The notes beneath the pieces are model-generated. The model saw only the letters and a program-made list of their open reading frames with translations, searched no databases and was not told the origin of the DNA. From contig CAJNDS010000740.1 in the NCBI GenBank assembly GCA_905221605.1, forward strand, positions 1-64,000: 64,000 nt of DNA. The letters are read 5' to 3'. The translations under genes and the position numbers were made by a program. This stretch comes from Symbiodinium natans (lineage: Eukaryota > Sar > Dinophyceae > Suessiales > Symbiodiniaceae). Positions 9,162-18,048 of this stretch are shown here, one piece after another; the first letter of the stretch is position 1; each line of letters opens with the position of its first letter.

Positions 9162-9809
9162 ATGCCAATTAAACCGGTTGATTACAGCAAGACACATTTT
9201 TATAAAATCGTTTGTAAAGATTTAAGAATAGCCGACTGCTATGTCGGTCACACAACAAATTTCAAGAATAGAAAACGTCAACATAAAAGCACATGTTCCA
9301 ATGAAAATAACAAAGGACGTTTTGAGATGTATTTGTATGATTTCATCAGACAAAACGGCGGCTGGGATAATTTCCAAATGGTTTTAATTGAAACAAGAGA
9401 GTGTGAAAATAATTTACATGCTAGACAACTTGAACGCCAACATATGGAAGCATTGAACGCAACACTAAACAAATTAAGTCCTATAAGGTCACGTGAAGAA
9501 AAGCTTCAGTATTTCCATGAGAGGTATGATCAGAATAAAGAAGAGTTTCGGCGCAAAGCCGAAATGTATCGGATGGAGAAACCTGAAAAAATCAAAGAAC
9601 GGAAGAAACGAGACTATCAGTTACATAAAGACAAATACACAGAGTATAGAAAAGACCACACATACAAGATAACATGTAAGTGTGGGGCAGTTTTCAACAA
9701 CACTGGCAAGTCTTGCCATGAAAGAACCAAAAAACACCAAGAATACCTAAACAACCAATCCGCTGAAGCACATACAGAAGAGTTCCTACAAACAACCCAA
9801 GATAATTAA
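9162..9809 (+). CDS. GIY-YIG nuclease-like protein with Cys/His tail
   Basis: 215 aa from the ATG at 9162; an in-frame GTG sits directly before it but is unlikely in a eukaryotic virus. The GIY-YIG domain occupies about 12-105: FYKIV (13-17), YVG (27-29), basic helix around Arg37-Arg39, Glu91 in RQLERQHM and Asn103. A strongly basic helical linker follows (about 110-160), then a short Cys/His segment (KCG..., SCHERTKKH) that may bind zinc. It is a different subfamily from the inverted-repeat protein and is not a recent duplicate. Activity may be repair, homing or attack on competing DNA; this is inferred. Confidence 0.83.
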   Translation: MPIKPVDYSKTHFYKIVCKDLRIADCYVGHTTNFKNRKRQHKSTCSNENNKGRFEMYLYDFIRQNGGWDNFQMVLIETRECENNLHARQLERQHMEALNATLNKLSPIRSREEKLQYFHERYDQNKEEFRRKAEMYRMEKPEKIKERKKRDYQLHKDKYTEYRKDHTYKITCKCGAVFNNTGKSCHERTKKHQEYLNNQSAEAHTEEFLQTTQDN

Positions 9810-9831
9810 AAATATTCTTCTGGAATATTTT
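9809..9831. terminator. Hairpin between convergent genes
   Basis: Perfect 9-bp stem AAAATATTC / GAATATTTT with a 5-nt loop, placed exactly between the convergent ends of the GIY-YIG gene and the 72-aa gene. Giant-virus transcripts are known to end at such hairpins, so it is a candidate two-way 3' end signal. Confidence 0.55.
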
Positions 9832-9840
9832 TATTTATCA

Positions 9841-10059
9841 CTAGAATATAGATAAAGGACAGCAATGAAGGGTAGTAAAACCAAAGCAAGGACATTTAAT
9901 TTTTCTTTTCTTCAGTGCCTCTACTTTTTCTTCTTCTTCCTGTAATTTTTGCAACAAATCTTTCATCGCTTTTAATAAAATATCAGTTTCAGATATTTCT
10001 TTACTTTTCTGCTTTATTAATTCCATACATGTTGCATATTCAGTTTGAAAATCTGTCAT
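9841..10059 (-). CDS. Coiled-coil small PLV protein, 72 aa
   Basis: Residues 12-52 form a heptad-like Glu/Lys/Leu-rich coiled coil, and the C-terminus carries a hydrophobic Cys-containing end (CPCFGF, HCC). The function is unknown. It sits between the convergent hairpin and the fibre gene on the same strand. TCTAA 18 nt upstream suggests late expression. Confidence 0.6.
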   Translation of the reverse strand: MTDFQTEYATCMELIKQKSKEISETDILLKAMKDLLQKLQEEEEKVEALKKRKIKCPCFGFTTLHCCPLSIF

Positions 10060-10073
10060 TATATATTATTATT

Positions 10074-10077
10074 TAGA
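10074..10077 (-). promoter_or_regulatory. TCTA motif for the 72-aa gene
   Basis: TCTAA in A/T context, first base 18 nt before the ATG at 10059, immediately before the end of the fibre gene. Confidence 0.55.
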
Positions 10078-10079
10078 TT

Positions 10080-12515
10080 TTAATCTTTACTTTTCGCTTT
10101 AGGTTTTGCTTTTGCTTTTGGCGATGCTTCACCTTTTAACTTCTTAACTTCTTTTTCTAAATCTTCTACTTGCTTTTGCAACTGCTGAACACAACCCCAC
10201 AAAACAACTGCTGTTTTATTATACGCTAATAATTTCATGCCATCATCATTATAATATACGATGTTGTCCCATTCTTTGGGCATCTTAGCGTCTTTTATAT
10301 CATCTGCTATAAATCCAATATGACTTTTTTTGTCTTCATCATTGATAAAATTATATGTTTTCGGCTTGATGTATTTGACTGCTTTATAACATTCTTTAAT
10401 ATTTGCTTCCTTAACATTTTCTTTTAATTTAGAGTCTGATGTTTCAGTTAAAGCAACACATGTTAAATTTCCTCCAATATCAGCGTTATTAGTTGTAGTA
10501 AGGAAACCATAAACATCAACGCCTGTATTTGTAGCGTCTAATCTTGATAAATTATTATTACTTAATCTAATAAACCCATCCGTATCGGGATTATTAATTA
10601 ATACTCTTTGTTGTCCTGATACATCGGTATTTGTAATTTCTAATTGTCCAACTAAAGTTACTTTCCCATCAGTTAATTGAATTTCTGGCGTTGATGATTC
10701 TAAACCCATTATTAAATTCATTTCTCCTGCTTGATCTGAATTTCTGATATATAACTTATATTGAGTGTCTAATACTTCTCTAAACTCTGATGAATTTTGA
10801 AATTTCATTTTTCCCCAAGTTATTAAATCTGCTTCCGCTGTTAAATTACCAATAGAATTAAAGGTTAAATTATTTGTAACTGCTCTATTTAATGTAATGC
10901 CGTTAGTATCATTCAATTGAAGACATATCGTCCCAGTAGTAGGATCGGATGCTCTGTCGTTTTGGAGGCTAAAGTTAATTTCCTCTGTTGATATTATATT
11001 TAATGAATTATTAGCGTCGGCTCTCTGAAAAATACGGGCATCAGTGCTTAATAACTGTTGTCCTAAAAATGTTGCATCATTTTCTACCCTTGTTTCATTA
11101 AAATTACTTATACCACCTACTGTTAAATGATATGAAAAATTATATTGTCTTCCTATTCCTACTGTTGCTGTTGTTTGACTTCCTATTCTTAAACGATAAT
11201 CACCTCCTGTGTCGTGCAATATCATTTCTGTTCCATTTGCTGGATTACTTGGGTTCATACATCTAAAATTTCTGTTTCTAAATTCAAAAACTCCTTGAGT
11301 GTCTCTAACTCTTAAATTATAATTAGCATCTCCTGAATTTCTGAACATGTCTATTCCTGCTGTTGGTAATTGGATATCTCCTGTATTATTTGTTAAATCT
11401 ATATTACCATCAACTCTTAAATTTTGTCTAACAATAGCACTATCAACAACATCTAATGTATATCCTCCCGTTAATGTATTTGATGCTGTATCTACTAATA
11501 ATGAATGCGATTTAACATATTGATCAGCATTCCTATTTAAATTTAAAATCCTACCTGTATCACCAACAGAATTATAACAATCAATACTATCATTGTTAAA
11601 AGCAATATAATTATCAGTATTTCTAACTGTAAATGATAAATTAGCATCTGCTGTATTTTCTATTACTAGACCACCTGTTGGGGTTTCTATTTTACCTGAC
11701 ATTTTATACCCTGCATTATTATTTGATAAATCTAATTGTTTTATTGCGTCATCTGATGTATTATTACAAAATATTTTATCGCCTTGTAAAGTTATATAAC
11801 TAGTTGCATTTTTAAATTCTGCTAATACTTTATCACCTCCTCCTGTTTGATTGCTAAATAATAATCCTTCTACTGGTGATATATTTATAGTTGAATTATT
11901 TAATGTTAAACCGCTATGAATAACAGTTGGGGCAGAACAATCAATAATAGGATTGGCACTAAATCTATTTGTAAAATCTGATTTTGGAACTCGTAGATCT
12001 AATAAGTTATCAATTTCTGTATCTGTGTAGCCACCAGAACCAGCCCCCGCTAGTAATGTATCTACCTCACCCTTGTTATAATAATTGGTTGCCAGTTGCG
12101 TGTTAGTTTGGAAATTAGTTGATAAATTTGAATCAACCTCACTTTTATTATAATAATTAACTGCTAATTGGGCATTAGTTTGATAATTAGTTGATAAATT
12201 TGTATCAATTTGTGATAATGTATAATAGTTAGTAAATGTTGAATCAATCTCTGTTTTATTGTAAAAATTCTGTGCTAATACTGTATTGGTTTGATAATTA
12301 TTAGTTAGATCAGTATTAATAGCATTAATATTATTAAAGTTTTGCAATTGCTTGGTGTTCAGAACATCAATAGCATCGGTGTTTGCTTGTATTTCCACTG
12401 CGTTGGTTGTGATGTCTTCACTTGAAGCATATAGTTGCGATAATTCCGTCCCTTCTAAATAAATCTTATCTGCATTTACGGTTTGTAGTCCTGTTAAAGT
12501 AACTGGAACATTCAT
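10080..12515 (-). CDS. Fibre-like protein with C-terminal S74 auto-chaperone domain
   Basis: 811 aa, the longest product of the element. Residues 72-155 contain repeats of the type NYYNKSEVDSNLSTNFQTN, a trimer-forming stalk pattern seen in phage and algal-virus fibres. Residues 160-680 are beta-rich and Asn-rich, as in a fibrous shaft. A peptidase S74 / intramolecular chaperone domain starts near 692 with SDSKLKENVK, where the family cleaves itself before the Ser using a Ser-Lys dyad, and continues with HIGFIADDI. A short coiled coil and a lysine/alanine tail end the protein. It probably forms a host-attachment spike matured by self-cleavage. TCTAA lies 22 nt upstream. Confidence 0.85.
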   Translation of the reverse strand: MNVPVTLTGLQTVNADKIYLEGTELSQLYASSEDITTNAVEIQANTDAIDVLNTKQLQNFNNINAINTDLTNNYQTNTVLAQNFYNKTEIDSTFTNYYTLSQIDTNLSTNYQTNAQLAVNYYNKSEVDSNLSTNFQTNTQLATNYYNKGEVDTLLAGAGSGGYTDTEIDNLLDLRVPKSDFTNRFSANPIIDCSAPTVIHSGLTLNNSTINISPVEGLLFSNQTGGGDKVLAEFKNATSYITLQGDKIFCNNTSDDAIKQLDLSNNNAGYKMSGKIETPTGGLVIENTADANLSFTVRNTDNYIAFNNDSIDCYNSVGDTGRILNLNRNADQYVKSHSLLVDTASNTLTGGYTLDVVDSAIVRQNLRVDGNIDLTNNTGDIQLPTAGIDMFRNSGDANYNLRVRDTQGVFEFRNRNFRCMNPSNPANGTEMILHDTGGDYRLRIGSQTTATVGIGRQYNFSYHLTVGGISNFNETRVENDATFLGQQLLSTDARIFQRADANNSLNIISTEEINFSLQNDRASDPTTGTICLQLNDTNGITLNRAVTNNLTFNSIGNLTAEADLITWGKMKFQNSSEFREVLDTQYKLYIRNSDQAGEMNLIMGLESSTPEIQLTDGKVTLVGQLEITNTDVSGQQRVLINNPDTDGFIRLSNNNLSRLDATNTGVDVYGFLTTTNNADIGGNLTCVALTETSDSKLKENVKEANIKECYKAVKYIKPKTYNFINDEDKKSHIGFIADDIKDAKMPKEWDNIVYYNDDGMKLLAYNKTAVVLWGCVQQLQKQVEDLEKEVKKLKGEASPKAKAKPKAKSKD

Positions 12516-12533
12516 TAGTAAATATTATTTAAT

Positions 12534-12537
12534 TAGA
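12534..12537 (-). promoter_or_regulatory. TCTA motif for the fibre gene
   Basis: TCTAATT in A/T context; first base 22 nt before the ATG at 12515. Confidence 0.6.
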
Positions 12538-12565
12538 TAATAATATTTACGAATGTTTTTTTAAT

Positions 12566-14089
12566 TTAAGTATGAACCATTGGTGTATCTGCCATAATTT
12601 CAAGAATATTTGAACTAACTAGGCATGTTGTAATTTCTTCAATTGCTTCTTCTGTTCCTGTTAGGTTTGCATTAGTTCCACGAATATTTAAAGTTAATAA
12701 TGCACCAAGTTTAGAATTTACCCCAGTTAAATTATTTTGATCCATCTTTTGGAAATTAATCCCCATTATGAATTTATTTGCTCTGTATTGATTGTATTTA
12801 ATGCTCATACTATCTTGATCTGGATTGAGTAAAGATACAAACCTACGAAGATAATACATATGCTCACTTAATGAAGAAGATGCAACTTCTGGATATCGTT
12901 TATTACCCAGTAAAACATCAAAAGTTAAGTCTAAATTCTTGTTAGCGTATCCATAACCAACTTCATTACCAGTCGCCCCCGTTCCATTAGAGAAAGCGGG
13001 GTAATTAATCATCGGATTATAAAAATAGTTCCATTTTTTGAAAATGTAACGGTCAAATCGTGATTCATTATTCATACTGAATATAGCTTCTGTTCTTGGC
13101 TTACGATAAAGTGTAACAAACATGCCATCTAAACGAGTAGCAGATTTAACGATATTCAGATTAATTTCACCTGTTCCATTTGCTATTGTTTGACTTGTCA
13201 TGTGATATGATTTATATAAAATTTTCATAGAGCCACCGCTTAATAGTCCCTCCGTGTATTTTTCTGAAACTTTTGGATCTAAAACAGCGATATCCGCTTT
13301 AAGTGCTAGTGAATTCAATTCCCAATCTACTCCAGTATTACCTTCCGTGAAAAAATAATTGTTGGCGTCGGTATTTGTTCCACCTGAAGCAACTGGCACA
13401 ATAATGGGATCATTAGCATCATTAACAAGGGTTAATTCAATTTCTAAACCAGAAGCATGGCGAAGGGGCAAATAATACCCAGAATTCAAGAAGCCTGAAC
13501 AACACTGATGCCCAAGTCGCACCCATGATTGAGGGTAAATACCTGCCATGGAATGTCTCGTGAATTTCTGTCGTAAATCACCGTATTTATTCCAATTTCC
13601 AGCACCTGCCACATCTTCTTGTAATCCAGTAGCATATGTATGTGCAAAATCGTCATCATATCTCGGATTCATACCGCTTTCAATATCATCTAAATCACGA
13701 GCGTCAGGGGATTTTAAGCAATTCCAAATCTCACAGAATTTATTGTAATCTGTTATATCTTCTACAATCTGCCCACCTACCATGACTCGTAATCGTGAGA
13801 AGCATGAATGTAGTTGTCCGATAAATCTTAAGTATCTTGTAGTTCCCGCTTCATTGTTTTTCAGATTAGCAAAAATACGAATACTTGATAAATCTAAATA
13901 AGAATTAGTGTCAGAAGCAGTTAAATGAAATTTAATTTGTCTATTCCCAGCCCCTACTGAATAAATATTTGAACCAGACGGAGCATAGGATACTTGACGT
14001 CTATCAATAACATATCTGCCGAGGTTTTCAATGCCATATTCAAAACCACCAACAACATTTGACTCACTTTCAGCAATAATATTTTCCAT
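12566..14089 (-). CDS. MCP: Major capsid protein (double jelly-roll)
   Basis: 507 aa, within the usual PLV/virophage range. Recognisable features are the N-terminal block leading into YVIDRRQVSY, the strand-rich segment RQIKFHLTASDTNSYLD, the RFIGQLHSCFSRLRVMVGGQ segment and the C-terminal NIRGTNANLTG region, in the layout I associate with PLV capsid proteins that build pseudo-hexagonal capsomers. It is transcribed toward the fibre gene with 50 bp between them, and TCTAA lies 21 nt before its ATG. The frame is intact, with no sign of decay. Assignment rests on sequence feel and context rather than a profile search. Confidence 0.85.
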   Translation of the reverse strand: MENIIAESESNVVGGFEYGIENLGRYVIDRRQVSYAPSGSNIYSVGAGNRQIKFHLTASDTNSYLDLSSIRIFANLKNNEAGTTRYLRFIGQLHSCFSRLRVMVGGQIVEDITDYNKFCEIWNCLKSPDARDLDDIESGMNPRYDDDFAHTYATGLQEDVAGAGNWNKYGDLRQKFTRHSMAGIYPQSWVRLGHQCCSGFLNSGYYLPLRHASGLEIELTLVNDANDPIIVPVASGGTNTDANNYFFTEGNTGVDWELNSLALKADIAVLDPKVSEKYTEGLLSGGSMKILYKSYHMTSQTIANGTGEINLNIVKSATRLDGMFVTLYRKPRTEAIFSMNNESRFDRYIFKKWNYFYNPMINYPAFSNGTGATGNEVGYGYANKNLDLTFDVLLGNKRYPEVASSSLSEHMYYLRRFVSLLNPDQDSMSIKYNQYRANKFIMGINFQKMDQNNLTGVNSKLGALLTLNIRGTNANLTGTEEAIEEITTCLVSSNILEIMADTPMVHT

Positions 14090-14098
14090 AAGTATATA

Positions 14099-14341
14099 TT
14101 ATTTATTAGATAAAATTATTTTATTATTTTTTAATTTATTTAAACTTTTTAAATTTAAATTAATATCATTATTATTCTTAATATTTGGTTTATTAATTGC
14201 TTCATTGACATTCATTTTATTCTCACCCTCTTCAACAATTTCTCTAATCATATCATAACCTCTTGTTTTAATAGTTCTTTTTGGTTTCACCTCTTGTTGT
14301 TTCTTATTTTGCTTTGCTATTAAATCTCTGTTGCATATCAT
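14099..14341 (-). CDS. Small basic Asn-rich PLV protein, 80 aa
   Basis: Lys/Asn-rich, highly basic product lying 9 bp upstream of the capsid gene on the same strand and just downstream of the lipase gene. The N-terminal half (QNKKQQEVKPKRTIKTRG) is DNA-binding-like and the C-terminal half is low complexity. No family recognised. The capsid promoter motif lies inside its 3' end. Confidence 0.5.
   Translation of the reverse strand: MICNRDLIAKQNKKQQEVKPKRTIKTRGYDMIREIVEEGENKMNVNEAINKPNIKNNNDINLNLKSLNKLKNNKIILSNK
14107..14110 (-). promoter_or_regulatory. TCTA motif for the capsid gene
   Basis: TCTAATAAATAATATATAC precedes the ATG at 14089; first base 21 nt upstream. Confidence 0.65.
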
Positions 14342-14357
14342 TATATTATATAATATA

Positions 14358-15062
14358 TTACATAATTTTTTTTACTGGTTGAGTATTATTAGCAGTATTA
14401 AATTCACTTCTTCCCTGATCAAAGAAATTAAAATAACTGTGAGGGTTTAATGTTCCTTGTGGAACTGTTATACTACCTGTATCTAAAACAGCCACTGGAT
14501 CTAATGCCGTCCTGAAATTTAAATGATTGTCATCTCTGGCAGTTGATGAAGGTAAAGATATAATAGGACTTGAATATAAATTTTCAGCGTATTTATCATT
14601 AGAGTTTTTATTTAAGACTTTAACAACAGCCGATCCAAGACTGTGTCCAACCAAACGTGTAACCTCTGGTGAAGTTTGAAGCATTTCGTAAGCATCTTTA
14701 TATCGTTCGCTTTCTTCAAGTCTGTTAAACGGAATATGAAAAATATCACTAAAAATATCATTTGCTAAATTTTTACCAGAAGTGCCACTAACATATAATG
14801 TATTACCAAATTTATATAGTCCTGTTCCAGTTCTATAACTTTTATACAAACCTTCGGCATCACTAATTAAATTAACATTATTAATATTATTATTATCTCT
14901 CATATGCTTTTGAATCTTTTGTATTATTCTTTCCCTATCGCTATTTACTTGTGAAGATGTGGGCGTTTCTGTTCTTTGTGTAGATGGTGGTGGTTTTCTA
15001 TTGCCTCTTGTTAAATGTGGGTATCGTTGTCCTCTTATTAATAGTTCTAAATCTTTTCGCAT
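14358..15062 (-). CDS. Lipase class-3-like alpha/beta hydrolase
   Basis: 234 aa. The nucleophile elbow is GHSLGS (139-144) with Ser141. Asp188 in ALDPVAVLD and His208 in NPHSYFNFF complete a plausible triad, and the spacing fits viral class-3 lipases. The N-terminal 45 residues are basic and Pro/Ser/Thr-rich without a signal peptide, so the enzyme may be packaged in the virion and act on membranes during entry or escape; this is inferred from the family. It is divergent from the minor capsid gene, sharing a 49-bp intergenic region. No TCTA was found on its own side. Confidence 0.78.
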   Translation of the reverse strand: MRKDLELLIRGQRYPHLTRGNRKPPPSTQRTETPTSSQVNSDRERIIQKIQKHMRDNNNINNVNLISDAEGLYKSYRTGTGLYKFGNTLYVSGTSGKNLANDIFSDIFHIPFNRLEESERYKDAYEMLQTSPEVTRLVGHSLGSAVVKVLNKNSNDKYAENLYSSPIISLPSSTARDDNHLNFRTALDPVAVLDTGSITVPQGTLNPHSYFNFFDQGRSEFNTANNTQPVKKIM

Positions 15063-15092
15063 ATTATATTACTATTTTATAAAATATTAAAA

Positions 15093-15096
15093 TCTA
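15093..15096 (+). promoter_or_regulatory. TCTA motif for the minor capsid gene
   Basis: TCTAATTAAATATATATTA precedes the ATG at 15112; first base 19 nt upstream. Confidence 0.62.
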
Positions 15097-15111
15097 ATTA
15101 AATATATATTA

Positions 15112-15996
15112 ATGAGTAGTAGAGTTTTAAAATACAAAAAGGTATTCGTAGATAGTGGCAGAAGACTAACCTCATCTAATTCATCAACTGATTTTGAAAT
15201 TGAATTACAAGAAAATTTTGAATGTCCCGCTAATACTCAATGTTATGTAACAGAAATAGCAATACCTAATTCATTTTATACAGTAGAAGAAGGTCATAAT
15301 GATTTTTTATATATTGAATTAGAAAATGATGTAACACCAGTTGATAGTTTTTATGCAAAACGATCACTACAATTAAGTCAGGGCATTTATACCCCGTTGG
15401 GTTTAATTGAACACATCATAACAACGGCAAATAACTTATATGCTGGAGCTGGTATAACTAATTTATTTACTGGTTCTTATGAAGAGAAACTTAACATTTA
15501 TAAAATTCAAGCTAAACTTAATTACAAAGCGAAATTTTTAACTGATGATGAAATATATGAAACAACCGATTCTGTATGGAGCATAATATTTAGAGGAGAT
15601 AAGAGAATACGTCCCCAATCAATAAATAAAATGATAGGTAATTATTCTGCGACTCAAACTGTTATAACAACTAGCAGTTTATGGACGGGCTTCCCTATTG
15701 ATCTCAATCCGTATAGGATACTATATATTTCTTGCCCTGAATTATCAAATTATAATCAACATATACCAACTGGGTATTCTTCAAGTATCATTAAAAAAGT
15801 TTTAGTAAATGCCGGACAAGGCGGTCAGATAACGGACGAATACCCTCTGGTTAGTGACTATGTTGATGTAAGCCATAAAAATCTTAAAAGGTTGCATTTC
15901 AGAATTGTTGATGATACTAATAAAGTTGTTAATTTGCATGGTATTGCTATTTCCTTCTCATTGATTTTTCAAAAATCAAGCATTGACCAAGATTAA
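15112..15996 (+). CDS. Minor capsid (penton-type) protein
   Basis: 294 aa. It begins with the pattern common to PLV and virophage penton proteins: KVFVDSGRRLTSSNSSTDF, then a strand-rich core with YVTEIAIPNSFYTVEEG and FLYIEL, and ends LHGIAISFSLIFQK. The family forms a single jelly-roll pentamer at the capsid vertices. It is the first of a co-directional run of virion-like genes up to 19096. The frame is intact, with TCTAA 19 nt upstream. Confidence 0.8.
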   Translation: MSSRVLKYKKVFVDSGRRLTSSNSSTDFEIELQENFECPANTQCYVTEIAIPNSFYTVEEGHNDFLYIELENDVTPVDSFYAKRSLQLSQGIYTPLGLIEHIITTANNLYAGAGITNLFTGSYEEKLNIYKIQAKLNYKAKFLTDDEIYETTDSVWSIIFRGDKRIRPQSINKMIGNYSATQTVITTSSLWTGFPIDLNPYRILYISCPELSNYNQHIPTGYSSSIIKKVLVNAGQGGQITDEYPLVSDYVDVSHKNLKRLHFRIVDDTNKVVNLHGIAISFSLIFQKSSIDQD

Positions 15997-16020
15997 AACA
16001 TTAAAGCAACAACAATATTT

Positions 16021-16096
16021 AAAATGGTTAAGGTAAGAATAACCCATTTTAAGAGTGTATTTACATTTTATTTTTTATTATAAAAAATAAAATATA
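16021..16096. terminator. Two A/T hairpins after the minor capsid gene
   Basis: 16021-16050 can pair as AAAATGG...CCATTTT with inner TTA/TAA pairing. About 16066-16094 forms an ATTTTATTTTTTA / TAAAAAATAAAAT stem. Both lie in the 116-bp gap after the stop, so 3' end formation is plausible. A/T-rich DNA produces such stems often, which lowers confidence. Confidence 0.35.
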
Positions 16097-16100
16097 TCTA
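16097..16100 (+). promoter_or_regulatory. TCTA motif for the 198-aa gene
   Basis: TCTAC rather than TCTAA; first base 16 nt before the ATG at 16113. Confidence 0.5.
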
Positions 16101-16112
16101 CATTTATATAAT

Positions 16113-16709
16113 ATGACAGACCCAGATGTTAAATTTAATGAAGCAGACCAGCAAGACAAACCAGAAGAACAAATTGAACCAGTTAATGAAATCACCACAC
16201 AAGAAGAAGTAAAAGAGGATACTAAAGGGGCAGAATTACCACCACCAGTTAAACCAGTAAAGAGACCTACAAAAGAAAAACCAATAAGAAACCCAGATGA
16301 TCCTGTTACATCTAAAACTGCCCTATTAGAAGAAAAATATGTAACTTGCCCTAAATGTTTTAAAAGGATGCTTTTACGTTCTTTTCGTTATAAGCATGAA
16401 AAGATATGTCAAGGAGAATTGCAAAACCGCCCAATAAAGCCCCAAGCAAAGCCAAAAGCAAAAGTCAAAGCAGTAGCAGTTAGACCACTGACCAATTCAT
16501 CACCATTAAATGATATTACCAATATTGAAGAAAGAATACAACAATATCAACATCAACAACCAGTTCAAGCACCGCCAGAACCAAAACCATTTAGCATACA
16601 AGATTACTACAAACAATTAAGGCAAGACGCTGTTAATAGGAAAAAAGCAGAGGTGGATAATCTTACAAAAAATATTTTTAAAGGTTGTCGTGCCAAAAAA
16701 AGATTTTAA
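16113..16709 (+). CDS. Zinc-finger protein with Pro/Lys-rich linkers, 198 aa
   Basis: The N-terminal 75 residues are acidic then Pro/Lys-rich and look disordered. A C2HC finger follows, with C79-x2-C82-x12-H95-x3-C99. A Lys/Pro/Ala linker and a Gln-rich helical tail lead to a basic end. A single finger in a disordered basic protein made with virion genes suggests a DNA-bound core or scaffold component, but this is inferred. A TCTAC motif precedes it. Confidence 0.65.
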   Translation: MTDPDVKFNEADQQDKPEEQIEPVNEITTQEEVKEDTKGAELPPPVKPVKRPTKEKPIRNPDDPVTSKTALLEEKYVTCPKCFKRMLLRSFRYKHEKICQGELQNRPIKPQAKPKAKVKAVAVRPLTNSSPLNDITNIEERIQQYQHQQPVQAPPEPKPFSIQDYYKQLRQDAVNRKKAEVDNLTKNIFKGCRAKKRF

Positions 16710-16743
16710 TAAATAATAATAAAAATATCATTAATAATATATA

Positions 16744-17079
16744 ATGATTTCGCCATACAAAAGATCTAAATTACGAAAGAAAATGAAGGGAGCAATTAAT
16801 GCAGTATTGCCATTAAGTTATACCAGTTCAGGTTATTCACCGTTTGAATTTCATGATCCAACTTATTTACAACATTTACGAGAAATGTTGAAATTACAAG
16901 AGACTAAAGAATTTACAAGAGCACAGCGTGAGGCATTAATAGAACAGTCAAAGCGAGATAATTACCGTCAAGAATTGTTAAGACTTCAAAATGAAATTCC
17001 TAGATATTCTACAGGTCACCCAACAAAAGCACATTTAGAACAAAGAACTAAAGAACTTGAAAATTTAATTAAAATGTAA
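16744..17079 (+). CDS. Basic helical PLV protein, 111 aa
   Basis: Starts MISPYKRSKLRKKMKG, a strongly basic N-terminus, followed by two charged helices (about 50-80 and 90-111). It has the size and charge of a DNA-binding core protein, but no family is recognised. It lies 34 bp after the zinc-finger gene and 30 bp before the next gene. No TCTA motif was found before its ATG, so it may be read with its neighbour. Confidence 0.6.
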   Translation: MISPYKRSKLRKKMKGAINAVLPLSYTSSGYSPFEFHDPTYLQHLREMLKLQETKEFTRAQREALIEQSKRDNYRQELLRLQNEIPRYSTGHPTKAHLEQRTKELENLIKM

Positions 17080-17089
17080 AAAATTAAAT

Positions 17090-17093
17090 TCTA
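17090..17093 (+). promoter_or_regulatory. TCTA motif for the 302-aa gene
   Basis: TCTAATTTTAAATATATAT precedes the ATG at 17110; first base 20 nt upstream. Confidence 0.6.
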
Positions 17094-17109
17094 ATTTTAA
17101 ATATATATT

Positions 17110-18018
17110 ATGATGAAACGATTAAGTCCTAATGCTTATGGATTACGAAGGCAATTAACTTATGAAGAAGTGGCGGGAATGCTTGATAATTCTAAATTAT
17201 TTACCCCTTTACCAGAATACCCTTATACAGAATATAAAGATAGTTTTGAAGGTAGTTATTTTGATAATATAACTGAAAGAATAGATTTACTTAAAGACCA
17301 ACAACAGAGAATTCTTGAAAGGCAAATGACTGAAGCAATGTTAAGAAAAGAAGCAACAAGCAGAGGTGTAGATATTAATGTTTTAAGAGCACAAACAGCA
17401 CCGGCTTATTATGATATAGGAGATCCTGAAGAAAGTGAAGCAAGGGGTGTTTCAAGTTTTACTGAACGTGGATCAATACTTGAAGACCAATTGAGAGATC
17501 TTGAAGAGCGAGAAGCAAGAGATAGAGAACGATCAAGATCAAGTGCATCTAGACTAATTGGGGCGGGTATGAATACAGTATTTCACGGATTAGCAAGACA
17601 ATTTGCGGGTTCAAGTGGATCAGCCCCTTCTATTGAACCAAGATTAGAAAAAGGGGTTTCAAGTGATCCTGTGGAAGATCCCGAAGGCTTTTTTGATGAT
17701 GCTTCAAAAATTGGAAGACCTAGAACAGCTACTGATTACACAGCAATAAATCCTGATACATTAGACTTTGGAAGACTCAGAGGTTTGTTTTTGACAGCAA
17801 TTAAGAACAAAGAAGTCTCACCAAACGGTATAAAAGTATTTGATGATATTATAAAAGACAGAAGTGAAAAAGTTGTAGATAATGCAACTTCACTAAATTT
17901 ATTAAGAAGTCTATTTAAAAAAGAATTTATTGATGAGGAATTTGTAACGGGTAAAATCGCACAACGAGGAAAACAATACACTGATACATTATTACGCAGA
18001 GCAATGAGAAATGTTTGA
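17110..18018 (+). CDS. Unknown PLV virion-like protein, 302 aa
   Basis: Charged, mostly helical protein. Residues 50-150 are rich in Glu and Arg and probably coiled coil. A short Gly/Ala segment (GAGMNTVFHGLARQF, about 152-166) could be a membrane-active amphipathic helix. It ends in a basic helical domain. It lies between two other late-type genes and has TCTAA upstream, so a structural or internal virion role is likely, although no family is recognised. The short amphipathic helix next to an Arg/Ser stretch (RERSRSSASR) invites comparison with membrane-lytic internal capsid proteins; that is speculation. Confidence 0.65.
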   Translation: MMKRLSPNAYGLRRQLTYEEVAGMLDNSKLFTPLPEYPYTEYKDSFEGSYFDNITERIDLLKDQQQRILERQMTEAMLRKEATSRGVDINVLRAQTAPAYYDIGDPEESEARGVSSFTERGSILEDQLRDLEEREARDRERSRSSASRLIGAGMNTVFHGLARQFAGSSGSAPSIEPRLEKGVSSDPVEDPEGFFDDASKIGRPRTATDYTAINPDTLDFGRLRGLFLTAIKNKEVSPNGIKVFDDIIKDRSEKVVDNATSLNLLRSLFKKEFIDEEFVTGKIAQRGKQYTDTLLRRAMRNV

Positions 18019-18033
18019 AACAAATAATAATAA

Positions 18034-18037
18034 TCTA
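18034..18037 (+). promoter_or_regulatory. TCTA motif for the SR-rich gene
   Basis: TCTAACATAAAATAT precedes the ATG at 18049; first base 15 nt upstream. Confidence 0.58.
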
Positions 18038-18048
18038 ACATAAAATAT

